A stretch of DNA of 64,000 nt, from positions 22,910,545 through 22,974,544 of the forward strand of contig NC_030386.2 of the NCBI RefSeq assembly GCF_001625215.2, read 5' to 3'. How positions within the stretch are numbered: position 1 is the stretch's first letter; every line of letters starts with the position of its first letter. Of the stretch, positions 45,592 through 56,354 are shown piece by piece. Position numbers and translations under genes: made by a program. The notes beneath the pieces are model-generated. The model saw nothing but the letters and a program-made list of their open reading frames with translations. It did no database searches and was not told where the DNA came from. The DNA comes from Daucus carota subsp. sativus. Taxonomy: Eukaryota > Streptophyta > Magnoliopsida > Apiales > Apiaceae.

Positions 45592-46095
45592 TCATGGAGT
45601 GTTTGAGTGAGGGACAGGGATGGATGGGAGTGTTGGCTTGGGAAGCTCAGGGACATGAGGCAGCTCTGGCTTTGGGATTGTTGGCAACTCGGGTTTCGGT
45701 AGAGCTGGGACATGGGGAAGTTCCACCTTAGGTAGTTCGGGTTTTGGTAGAGCTGGGACATGGGGAAGTTCCACCTTAGGCAATTCAGGTTTTGGTAGTG
45801 CTGGGACATGGGGAAGTTCCACCTTAGGCAATTCGGGTTTTGGAAGTTCCACGGGTTTTGGAAGTTCCACCTTGGGCAATTCGGGTTTTGGAAGTTCTAC
45901 GGGTTTTGGAAGTTCCACCTTAGGCAATTCAGGTTTTGGAAGTTCTGCGGGTTTTGGAAGTTCGACCTTAGGCATTTCAGGCAAGGTTGTCTCCAAGAGG
46001 TGGCGAGCGTCTGCAAACAATTCTGTGCCACACATTGATGTTAGTGTCACAACTGCGAGCACTAGGAGAGCTGAGAAATGATATGAACTGGCCAT
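45592..46095 (-). CDS. PELPK-repeat secreted proline-rich protein
   Basis: A single exon of 167 aa. Residues 1 to about 30 are a signal peptide (MASSYHFSALLVLAVVTLTS). The mature protein is almost entirely pentapeptide-type repeats: six exact PELPK plus VELPK/AELPK variants. Three copies of a 16-residue VELPHVPALPKPELP-x unit lie in the C-terminal half, and it ends PHSNTP. This is the composition of Arabidopsis PELPK1-type cell-wall proteins, which have been linked to early growth and germination; the specific role here is inferred only. There is no cysteine after the signal region. TATATATA lies at 46186-46193. It is a tandem paralogue of 50375-50809, with a conserved upstream block. Confidence 0.9.
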   Translation of the reverse strand: MASSYHFSALLVLAVVTLTSMCGTELFADARHLLETTLPEMPKVELPKPAELPKPELPKVELPKPVELPKPELPKVELPKPVELPKPELPKVELPHVPALPKPELPKVELPHVPALPKPELPKVELPHVPALPKPELPTIPKPELPHVPELPKPTLPSIPVPHSNTP

Positions 46096-47621
46096 CTTTT
46101 GGTTGATATGATAAAAGCTGGTAGATATAGGAAACGAAGTGTTTTAAGCTTGGTTGAGTATGTTTAGTGTTGGTGCAATTAGGCTTATATATAGGTGATG
46201 GCTGAGGGAAGTTGCAACTTCATTAGACTAAAATATGGTTTGGTGGGAAGATTTGGGCACTGCGGCATTGGTAGTTCAACTGCTCCTCCATATCATATCA
46301 AAATTTCTACAAGTAACTGATTTGTCATCAGAAAGGATTGTTAGATAACTTAGATGTGCATCAACTTATTAATAAATTATATTACACATATACAAGTCAT
46401 CCCTCCCTAAACCTGTTTTTGTATTTTGAAAAAAATACCTTCTCTAAAAAGTTATGGTGGATCCCGACAATCACTTTTTGCAACAATCTTTTCGCGGTAT
46501 TTTATCGATGAAAGACACAACACAATTGATGTGAATGCATGGAATCGCAGAAATCTTTTTGTGGTATTTTATCGCTGAAAGACACAACACCTAATTTTTT
46601 GATATGAATGCAGGGGATCACATCGCCTGTTTACGGTTTAGATACTCATTCTATGATTTTTTATCTTTCCGCTATAAAAAAGATGGGACAGTTTGTTGTC
46701 AACAAACACTTATCAGGTATCTCCACCCAAAAGTTCGCGGTCATGCACTCATGCTTATGAAGTTTTCTCAGTGAGGCGTTGGGAAAAAACGTCAGATAAC
46801 TCCAATCCAGTACAAGTCTTTTTCTCTCACAGTTACCCTGGTGACAATATACAAGTTTGTGCGAGGCAGAAATAACATTCGATTTATTAAACTACTAGTC
46901 GCGCGGGATCCTGATTTTTCTGCTACATTAGGATTTGCAGATGAGCGGCCGGAAAAATCCAAACAATATCCATGCTTTCTGATACGATGCACCTGTTAAT
47001 GTTGCATGTTTTTTCACTCAACTTTAAGCACTTAACCTTTTATTATCATCAAACGTACATCCAGAGAAATATCTGCTGTGTGTTATGAGCAGAGGACTAG
47101 AGATCAATATCGAACCTGGTGCAAATATTTTGCTAAGAAAATTATGTTGTTTTTGGTTATATGATGAATGAATTAATGAAATGAACTCTAAACTATGTTA
47201 TTTTTATGGACAATCATTTCTTCGTTTAGTTTATTTCCTCGTTTCATTTCCAACATTATATACCACATATCGCACCGAGAAAAAAAATGCTTCTTTCTCA
47301 CATACTCATTTGTTTTCCAAATCCCATCCTAACAAGTTCGCACTTATCTTAAAAAATTTCAAAACTTTACTCCCAACTCTCTAACTTTTTCAGTTATCGT
47401 TACTTATTTCATTTCATCACATTCCGATGTCTTCAACTAAACACTAATATTATATCTCTAAACTTTATGTAAATACAATTGTGAATATTCCGACCAGTAT
47501 TATAAAAAACGCAAATCGGTTGTCACTGACGTAGGCACCTTCAGCTTAAGTGGTCAAGCAGACGCTTAAGCGGGTCTGTAAGCGGATTAATATATATCTA
47601 AATATGAAGTTTTAATATTAA
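46096..47621. other. Promoter of the PELPK gene and intergenic
   Basis: 46100-46260 shows a block conserved with 50820-50990 (promoter of the second PELPK gene). Beyond it no gene is seen. At about 47140-47440 weakly inverted ends (ATGTTGTTTTTGGTTAT / CAACTAAACACTAATAT) suggest an old Harbinger-like MITE, too eroded to call. Confidence 0.45.
46186..46193 (-). promoter_or_regulatory. TATA box of the first PELPK-like gene
   Basis: TATATATA within CCTATATATAAGCC on the minus strand, ~90 bp before the ATG. Sequence and spacing are the same in the second PELPK gene. Confidence 0.7.
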
Positions 47622-49075
47622 CTAGCTTATAACCCGTGCAATGCACGGGCTGTTAACATATTTGTTATTTTATTATATATATTTTAAAGTTACCTAATTT
47701 TATTGTAAAAATAAAATTATGATAGAATAACATGGTTTAATAAATTTTTTACTTAATAGTTGGATAAATTCTTCATAGTTAAGTCCGTCAAATGGCTAAT
47801 TGAAAATTAGGTCGAACATATATATTTTAATGAGAATGTTAAAATATTTTTTTTACATGTTATAATTTAAGGTGGCCTATAAACTCAGATATAAACTAAC
47901 CAATCAACCTTTGATATTTCGTTATTAATAATTAATAATATGGTATAAAACATACGCATGAAACCAAATACCTCCCCATCATACTAACCTAAATTTAATG
48001 TTTTGGTTTAATTGATAATAAAAAATATACTATAACATGTTATAAATTCAAGAGCTCCGTGGGTCGAATACCAAACGATTCACCAAACTCAACTAACCGA
48101 CCAACCAAGTGAATTTTTATTTTTGGCTTTAATAGTGTAATAATATATAGTATATGACAGATTTGTAATATTTCTTTTAATATGAGATCATTAGAGTATT
48201 TAAAAATAATGTTATTAATGTATTTTGGTTGAATAATATCACATGTTATTTATTAATAATTATAATGATATTATATTTTTATATATATGGCGCCCGTGTT
48301 AATTGTAAAAACTCAGTTTTTTTAGTTAGAAAATCTAAAAAAGATAAAGCGTTTTGATTAAAAAGACAATTACTATGTTGCTCGATATTATTTTAGAAGA
48401 TTGAGTTTTTTTTATCTAAAAAATATATAAAAGATAATTTATTTTAGTTAAAAAGAATAATTGGTTATATATATAGATACGCCCGTACTTCGGCCCAAGT
48501 ACCGACCGCCCGACCAATATAATAATACTCCCTCTATTTTTTATTATTTGACTTTTAGACTTTTGGCACACATCTTTACGTATAAATATGTCGCCCATGT
48601 CCGTATTAATTGTAAAAAATTAATTTTTAGTTGGAAAATTTATAAAAAGATAATATATTTTAGTTAAAAAAGTAATTACCATGTTTCTCAATGTTATTTT
48701 AGAAGATTGAGTTTTTTAGCCAAAAATATAAAAAAGTAATATATTTCAATTAAAAGGATTATCTGGTTATATAGATAGGCCCGTACTATGGCCCAAATTA
48801 AAAAGAATAATTGGTTATATAGATAGACCCAGAATAATTGGTTATATAGATAGGCCCGTATTTTGACCCAAGTACTGACCTACCAAACTTTTAATGTTTC
48901 AGTTTTAAAAGGATTATTATTAATTGGTTATATAGATAGGCCCGTACTTTGACCCAAATTAAAAAGAATAATTATTTATATAAATAGGCCCAGAATAATT
49001 GGTTATATAGATAGGCCCAAGTACCGACCGACCGACCAAACTTTTAATGTTTCGGCTTTAATAGTATAGTATAGA
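47622..49075 (-). mobile_element. Non-autonomous Helitron, 1.45 kb
   Basis: The minus strand starts TCTATACTATACTATTAAAG at 49075 after a host A. It ends with the hairpin CCCGTGCATTGCACGGG, TTATAAG and CTAG at 47625-47622 before T. The interior is AT-rich without Rep/Hel coding. It contains several imperfect repeats of GGTTATATAGATAGGCCC (about 48470, 48765, 48815, 48840, 48925, 49000). It also has one end of a MITE (CTCCCTCTATTTTTTATTAT at about 48529) without its partner. Its terminal design is shared with 25854-26201. Confidence 0.75.
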
Positions 49076-50374
49076 TATATTTAAAAATAAAATTATGATG
49101 TGATAAAAATTTAAATTTATAATATTCTTATAAAATATTTTTAAATTTTTTAATATAATTAAATTTATATTAGAAAAAATTTAATATTTTAAAATTAAAA
49201 ATTAGCAAGTTAACATCGTTTTGACCGCTTATTCCACTTAATCCGCTAAATAATTCGCTTAATCTTGAAACACACTTTATAACCCGTTTGGTACAAAATC
49301 GAAGCGTTTTAGACCGAATCCATTTAGGCGGCCGCTTAATGCGCGTTTTAGACCACTCATTACAACCGGACACTACAATAAAGGAGAAGCAAAAGCATGA
49401 CAATTTAGCCCTGGATATCAGAGTTGGTCACAGTGCAATAAAGGAGAAGCTTGATAGCGAAGATTTACTACAAAATGAATTTACAAGAAAGGAATCAGCT
49501 GAGGGGATCAAGATCCAGAAGGGGGAAGATAATGTGCTAAACCTACGCAGTACCGAAAAATTGTAGGTTGGTTCTTGACATGACTGGAAGTAGCTTTTAG
49601 TACATTCCGATCATCCTGGGATTTTGCAGGAAAAACCTGGTCTCATGGTTCGATGAATCAACAAGGAATTTGGGGCTTACAGATATGTTACCGCCATTAC
49701 TTCTAGTTCTACTATGCACTGAAAAACTAAGATCTGTTTGATCTGTTCGTCAAATTATCATACTTGTTCTGTGCCTGATAGAACAGAGAAAACAATGTGT
49801 ATGCTATTATAGCGTGTTCCAGGCAGTGAAAATATGGCATAGATAGCTGGGAGTCCTCTACAAATTTATGAAATCTACGAAGTCACTGAAATCCATCAAA
49901 GTATATATAATCCATTAACATAGAATAGAATTAAAGAAAACCTAAAAGTTCTAATACAATTTTACAGACTCTTTTAACACTGTTGATCATCAAAAATATG
50001 ACCTCGCCAGTGTAACTGTGGCATATGCTATGTGTTATAAACATATCTTATAACCAAACTTGGTACAGATAGTTTAATGCAGTCTATTATTTCATGCAGT
50101 TGGATTTATCATTTAGCTCTGTTTTACTTTAAACTAGAAATTCCCCCGCCTATAGATTTATCATATAATCACAAAAGAAAACATCATATATTTTGCACCT
50201 CAGGCTGACAAGAACTGATACAAATGATACAAACGATACATAAAAATTACATAGGGAAATATACCCATTAAAATGATATAGAAGAATGCAACACAAAACA
50301 GTCTCTCAGACTCTGAACAACTTGCACAACAAATTTAAAAGAAAGTGTAAAGTATAGACCACCCAAAGGAATGT
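49076..50374. other. Intergenic; possible gene-tail fragment
   Basis: At 49380-49566 an open frame on + encodes a hydrophilic, charged stretch (HDNLALDIRVGHSAIKEKLD and on). It is followed by sequence resembling a 3' UTR. CAATAAAGGAGAAGC occurs twice, 60 bp apart (49376, 49436). I cannot assign it, and it may be the end of a captured or relict gene. 50230-50374 is the 3' flank of the second PELPK gene. Confidence 0.3.
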
Positions 50375-50809
50375 TCAAGGAGTGTTTGAGTGAGGGAAAG
50401 GGATAGTTGGGATGTGCATGTCCTTTGGCAGAGTTGGAAGCATTGGCTTGGGAAGCTCAGGAACTACAGGCAGATGAGGCAGCTCAGGGACTTGTGGTAG
50501 TTCAGGTTTTGTAAAAGTTGGTAACTCGGGTTTTGGCAGAGTTGGGACATGAGGCAACGGCGGAAGTTCCATCTTAGGCAATTGTGGGAGTTCAGGTTTT
50601 GGAAGTTCAACCTTTGGCAGTGATGGTAATTCAGGTTTCGGAAGTTCAACCTTTGGCAGTGATGGTAATTCAGGTTTCGGAAGCTCAGGCAAGGTTGTCT
50701 CAGAGAGGCGGCGAGCCTCCACTTCTGTGCTACACATTGATGTCAGTGTGACAACTAAGAGCAGTAAAAGAGTTAATGAATAGTATGTGCTAAAATATGA
50801 ACTAGCCAT
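50375..50809 (-). CDS. PELPK-repeat secreted proline-rich protein, second copy
   Basis: A single exon of 144 aa. The signal peptide spans residues 1 to about 31 (MASSYFSTYYSLTLLLLLVV). The body is Pro/Glu/Leu/Lys repeats, mainly the alternating unit PELPSLPKVELPK. Fewer exact PELPK motifs occur than in the first copy. It has the same PHSNTP ending and the same ATTLPE-type junction (SETTLPELPKPE). The repeat period differs from the neighbour at 45592, so repeats have expanded independently. TATATATA lies at 50900-50907. Cell-wall targeting is inferred from the family. Confidence 0.9.
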   Translation of the reverse strand: MASSYFSTYYSLTLLLLLVVTLTSMCSTEVEARRLSETTLPELPKPELPSLPKVELPKPELPSLPKVELPKPELPQLPKMELPPLPHVPTLPKPELPTFTKPELPQVPELPHLPVVPELPKPMLPTLPKDMHIPTIPFPHSNTP

Positions 50810-51584
50810 CTTTTGGGTAGCAACAGTAGCAGTTGATACGGAGGAAGCAATTTGTTTTAAGCTTGGTTGAGGATGTCTCCGAGTTAGTTTAGTTAGGCTT
50901 ATATATAGGTAATGGTTCAGAGAAGTTGCAACTTTTTAAGACTAAGGTATGGTTTGGTGGGAAGATTTGTACATTAGTAGCTGAACTACTTCAAATTCAT
51001 ATCCAAATGGCTTCTTCTCATTGACTTTTCAAGTTTTCATACTGTTAGATGTGCATCGACTTATAGATAAAAGCAATGTAGTATACACATACATTAATAG
51101 TTTATATGGGAACTACAGTATTAAGCATGGAAATTTCATGTTTTTTGCAGGGTGGTACTTAGTAAATACCTTGTGTAACAGTAGCACATCCAGTTCAACT
51201 AATCAACCTGAAGTCCTCCAGGATGCCATACAGAGCTTTACAAGCGAGAACAGACCCGCTGCCTCAATGTGACTGATTAGGCTAAATTGTCCAAGGATCT
51301 AATTGCCTTACCTCTTCAGCTCCCCATCTGTTAGTCAGATAAGATGTGTATGAATCCCTGTTCCTCAGACTAGATATAAATATTACTTGAAAGAGAAAAG
51401 CGTATATGCGGAACCTTGTATAACAACATATATTTGCTTTAATATTTGAAACTGATCGATTTAAGTATTTTAATTAGCGTCTCCAATTAAGATTTACAAC
51501 AAGAGTCAATTGTGTAGTATTAGTGTTATGTACATAATATACAACAGCCAGCAAGCAATTACAACAATGATACAACAATATTAT
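50810..51584. other. Promoter of the second PELPK gene and 3' flank of the carbonic anhydrase gene
   Basis: 50820-50990 matches the first PELPK promoter in several blocks, including TATGGTTTGGTGGGAAGATT. No further gene is seen. Confidence 0.5.
50900..50907 (-). promoter_or_regulatory. TATA box of the second PELPK-like gene
   Basis: TATATATA on the minus strand, ~95 bp before the ATG at 50809. Confidence 0.7.
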
Positions 51585-54500
51585 TCAGCTCCAAAATTCC
51601 CTGCTTCTGATTGCGTATCTACCACTAACGTTCTTCGGGCTATTACTTTGGTAATCAAGTTGCCATTTCTCAAATGTACAGTTGACAAAATCGTAGTATC
51701 CACCATGAATAGAAAGCACCCCTTTAGACACCCTTTCTGCTATCCATGGATAAGAGAGCAAATTTGACAGCGAATGGTTGATTGATACCTAAACAAACCA
51801 AATATAGATAAAAACTCATTATTAACTATAAACAATATTTTTATGTGTTCCATGCTTTGTAAATATGTAACACAACCTCCACCGATGATGAGAAAATGAC
51901 TTGTAATTTGCCCAGATACTTTAGTGAGAGGTCAGTAATGCGGAGTGCAAAAAGGATATTTGCAGTGTAAAGAATGAATGTGCTCATTTATACAGCATAC
52001 ACATGGTCTGCAGGTATTAAGGCAGGAATCAAATTACTAATTTCATCTTCACCCGGCCACAACTAGTTAATAGTGAACTTCAGAAGCCTGAGTTTTGTGA
52101 AATGCAAGACCAATTCAAGTAACACCATAGTTGCAAAGCATCATCGTCTGTCTGTTTAAAGTCCGTTTTAAACAAAGGATACTATGCAGTTTGTTCACAC
52201 GACAATTTGAAGCTTAACATATATGGTGATAACTGACCATGATAATTTGAAAATTAACTCACTAAGCTAGTACCTACGTGTCCAAACAATGTTTTATAGT
52301 GATAATTCTTCTCTTAGAATTGAATATGCAAAATAACTAGCGTAGGAATATTTCAGTTGCAGATGCAAATAGCTTTATGGATTAATTGTAGCCCTTTAAT
52401 TAAAAAGCAGATCTAATCATCCCTCAAGCTCTCTGCATTAGATTATTTAAACAGAATCTTGAACTAAAATGCTAAAAGCACAGTTAATTACCTTCTCACA
52501 GTGTTTACACTGCAGGTCAAAGCTGAGATCCGAAGCAACAGCCTTTGTGCTTAACTTTGCATTTTTCCCAGTTATTACCCAGCTATTAGTGAAGCTACTG
52601 GAATAGAAATAACATAAGAAAAAAAATAAAAACTTTATCAGAAGTTATAATCTTCTCTACAATGCAGAGATAGGAATAGTAAACAGACACTATACCTTAA
52701 ATCTGTTTGATCTGGCATGCTCATTAGCGCACTTATGCCGGCACAGCAGCTGTGCCCAACTACCAGTATATTTTCAACCTATAAAAATTTCTTGCACATA
52801 TCAATGACTCTAATCGATAGACAGACCAGTTTGAAGGAGTAACTTAAGAACAGTTCTCTTTCTGCCACCAGGAAGAACACAAAAAAAACATGTCGAGAAA
52901 GCCAGGAGGCATGAAAATTGCAAAGGTTTCTAAAGAAGACATTAACAGAGTGCATACTTACTTCTAAAGTATTTATTGAGAACTCAAGAGCAGCCTTGGT
53001 TTCTGAAGGTCCATTCTGCATATGAAAAAAAAATGAAAATCATATATGCTCAATTTACAATACAAGATGCATGCTCCATCTATGTTCTATAAACCATACA
53101 CTATATTGATCTACTAAAAATTAAAATCTAACATATACAATACCTCAAACGGGGGTACCAAATTCGCCACGTTCCGGACCATAAAGGCTTCTCCAGGTTG
53201 AAATCCTAATATATTGGAGGGACAAACCCTTGAATCTGCACAAGCAATCACGAGGAACTGTTTTTGCTCTATTAGTAAATTGCACGTTTTTCCTATCCTT
53301 ACAAACATAGTAAACTTTAGAGAGATGGTAGTCAATATCACCTTTGGGGTCTGAATTTTGGCAAGATTTTGATAGTGTGTCAAGTTTCCCCTGTAAGGAA
53401 ATAATATATTATTATTTACATATTAAATTTAATTAACTTCGATTAAAGACCTATAACACAGAATTGGGCTACTTACAAGTACTTGTCTTTCTTGAAACTC
53501 AGAAATCGATGTTTCATTTCATTAAACAGATCATTCCCATCCTGAGTTTTTACAGTGCTCGTCTGTTGGCTGATTGTAGGTTCTTGAATCAGTACTCTAG
53601 GAAACCTCAAAGACTTTATTCCCGATGCTGGTTGGCTTCTGCAAACACACATCGTAGTGGGTATATTAAATACCAGTATCCTTAAAATTCCTGTATCCTT
53701 AAAATTGAACAATATTTTTATGTATGTACATGAATAAAACGGAAAATTTTATAGGAAAAAAAAAACAGTTTCATGCAATCATGCCCAATCAGCAAGGTAC
53801 TTTTGTGGAATCTCTCCACCATGAATACATATATTGTATTCAGAGGTAGAAATATTATAGGATAGAGTAAAATGCCTCCGTAGAGAGCGCAGAGTAGCAT
53901 TTTTTCCTTTTGAATAAAAGAATACAAGTTGTGTATTTTATCTGAAATAAATTTTACTATTTTACTCATGTATAAATAAATATATTGTTAATTTTTGAGC
54001 ATTGATATATGTTGAATAACCGCTACGGCTCCAACAGATAAATTTTATTCGATTGGTAGTACGTAATTTGACTATCAAAATTCTTGGGTTTGAACTTCAT
54101 CAACTACTTTTGGATTCCAGTTTCAAATCACTTGTTGATCGAACAATCAAGCTCCATCAGTCATTCATGGTAAATATCCGTAACCAGAAAGTATTAGGCT
54201 ATATGTGTATTTCAATGAAAGGAACAAGAGTTCCACTACCTATATACTCGCTTAAAAGGGTCATTACATACTAGACTTACTCAAAAGTATAAATTCAACA
54301 TGTTAATATAAAAATCAGAAACCCAGCTTCTTAGACCATATGTATGTACTATGTAGTATGTACTCATTCTACTAAAGCCAATAAATGAAATCATAGCAGA
54401 ATAATACTGAATTTGCACAATTTTGTTGTGAATTATACATAATTTAGGCACAGTTACCGTACCATACTTTCTTCATTGCATCAATACTAATTTAAAATAG

Positions 54501-55053
54501 ACGATACCGTTTAAGAATGGATGCTAATTTCTACTTCCTACTTTATTTCTGACAAACCTCACCATTCAAAATTTACACTCACTTGTTTTGTTCATGCCTT
54601 TTCATTCTATTCCTTCCAAGTAAAAAAAGAGTTAGTCTCATCACGGTGAAGGCTAACCTATGAACAGATTCCTATGTAATTTATAACACGCCTAACATCA
54701 GAAAACAAGAACAATTTAATCATTGAAACTTATTGAACAAAACACATGTATAAATACAATCAGAAAATAAATTACAAGGTAAAAGAGAGACAAACTTGGT
54801 ATAATTGGGGCGCCTCAAATGGGTGTGCTCTCTTTCCAAGAATTTCAACTGGGGCTCAATAATTTGCTAAAAAGACCAGCAAAAAGAAATCAAGCATTTT
54901 CATGAACAGAATTCACACAAGCATATAATATATATACATGAGAGAGAGAGGGAGGGAGAGAGAGATTACCGGTGAAGTAGCAACAGAAGGTGGTCCAGGG
55001 GACATCAAGCAAGTGTTAGAACGTTTTGTGAGACTGAGAAATCTGTATTTCAT
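51585..55053 (-). CDS. Beta-carbonic anhydrase
   Basis: Nine exons on the minus strand: 55053-54970, 54866-54796, 53638-53477, 53390-53342, 53257-53144, 53015-52962, 52778-52696, 52597-52492 and 51788-51585. They join in frame to 308 aa. Zinc ligands are predicted as Cys128 (CADSR), His187 and Cys190 (GHSCC), with the catalytic Asp130-Arg132 dyad present. [20 protein letters not shown] and the C-terminal [11 protein letters not shown] and [16 protein letters not shown] are typical of plant beta-CAs. The enzyme interconverts CO2 and bicarbonate. The first ~100 residues are Ser/Arg-rich and poorly conserved, consistent with an organellar transit peptide; the compartment is not determined. The motif reads GHSCCAGI where GHSxCGGI is usual. 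Length and C-terminus resemble the BCA5/BCA6-like group (inference). Confidence 0.92.
54930..54966. repeat. GA-rich microsatellite
   Basis: A (GA)n and GGGA run next to the first intron donor of the carbonic anhydrase gene. Confidence 0.8.
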
Positions 55054-56354
55054 TTTGTGGGGGCACGAGTCTGAGTTGATACTTGTACAAGTAGTTGCTT
55101 TGGTTGTGTAATAGATTCTATTCTAGTTGTGGAACACAGTTCTGGAAAGATCACCAATAGCAGCAGGTCAGAGACGTGTTTAAATATTACATAAGCAAGT
55201 CTCGTTGAATTCTTTTATTTTTTTTATCACAAGATAAGTATTCTCGTTGATTAATATATTATACACACACTAACTCATTGTCATTAGTCATTTGTCAAGA
55301 TTACTAACCGTGACATGATTGCTAAAACTAGTTTCAAAACGTCAATTCTGTCCAGTTCCCGTCTCTTTTGAGGAAAGAATTAGTTCTTAAATAATTGTTT
55401 TTCTCAATTTTCAAAATAATTTTATAATATATTTTCATAGAAACATTAAAAAAAAAAACTACTCTCCCAAAAACAATAACTAGAGCAGACTGCAGAGATA
55501 CATAAACAATATTGATTCCATCGAGTCAATTATACTGAATTGTGGAGTCTGGCGTTTCCGTGTGTTGATGATCTACTCGTCTTTCATTCACGTGGATATG
55601 TGTTTGCTTTATCATCATAATTCACAAGTCTTCTTCCCTATTAATTTCTTTAATATATTCTTTCCAACAAAGTAGGGTGGCGATAAGTTTATTGACTGTA
55701 ACACTACGTGACACACACACTTGCCAGCCCATCATCATATACATCTACCAATCTGCCATACCCTTCATAATTCAGCTTTACAAATTTCTTCATCCGAAAT
55801 ATATACACTTTACAATTTATTTTACATTAATTCTGAAATAGTTTTTGAACCAAGCTATTTATCAACTTAATCTTATATACAATTGAACCTCGATTAAGTA
55901 ATAATCGATGAAGTAATGTCCTCACTAAAATAATATTTCTTTTCTGGTCCCAACATAATGTAAATAGTGTATTTTTACTCTCAATAAAGTAATAAACTCG
56001 ATAAAGAAATTTTTTCGTTGGTCCCAACGTTATTATTTTAAAGAGGTTAACCGTACTATATACATGCATATATAGCTTAGGTCAAATGCCCAGGAATAGA
56101 AGGAACAAGTTAATCAATCCGACCTAAGCTATTTTATGACCAGGAATAGAAGGAACAAGTCAATCAACCGGAAAACCTGCTAAGATTAAACGTCAAAAAA
56201 AAGTGCCCAGCGATTTTCGCGGGTCAGGGCTTTGTACATCTAAAACAAACCTATTGACAACGGTAACTTTTCTGTACAAAAAATAGCATCAGAGCAAAGC
56301 ATGTACAATTGTCTTGTGCAGCGACGATCAATTAAAAACAAGATTTTAGTAATT
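55054..56354. other. Intergenic between the carbonic anhydrase and Spinster-like genes
   Basis: This contains the carbonic anhydrase promoter (upstream of 55053), an Emigrant-like MITE at 55880-56053, and a short direct repeat (CCAGGAATAGAAGGAACAAG, about 56089 and 56141). No gene is seen. Confidence 0.5.
55880..56053. mobile_element. Emigrant-like (Tc1/mariner-type) MITE
   Basis: The ends CAATTGAACCTCGATTAAGT and, on the minus strand, CGGTTAACCTCTTTAAAATA resemble the plant consensus CAGTAAAACCTCTATAAATT. TA flanks both ends (55878-55879, 56054-56055). It is 174 bp, with the characteristic internal 'tggtcccaac' repeated twice. Confidence 0.7.

Noticed and set aside
45808..46081. Phe/Gly-rich repeat frames on + opposite the first PELPK gene
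   Set aside because: These are the antisense image of the PELPK codon repeats.
47140..47440. Possible Harbinger-like MITE
   Set aside because: The terminal similarity is too weak and no target duplication could be fixed.
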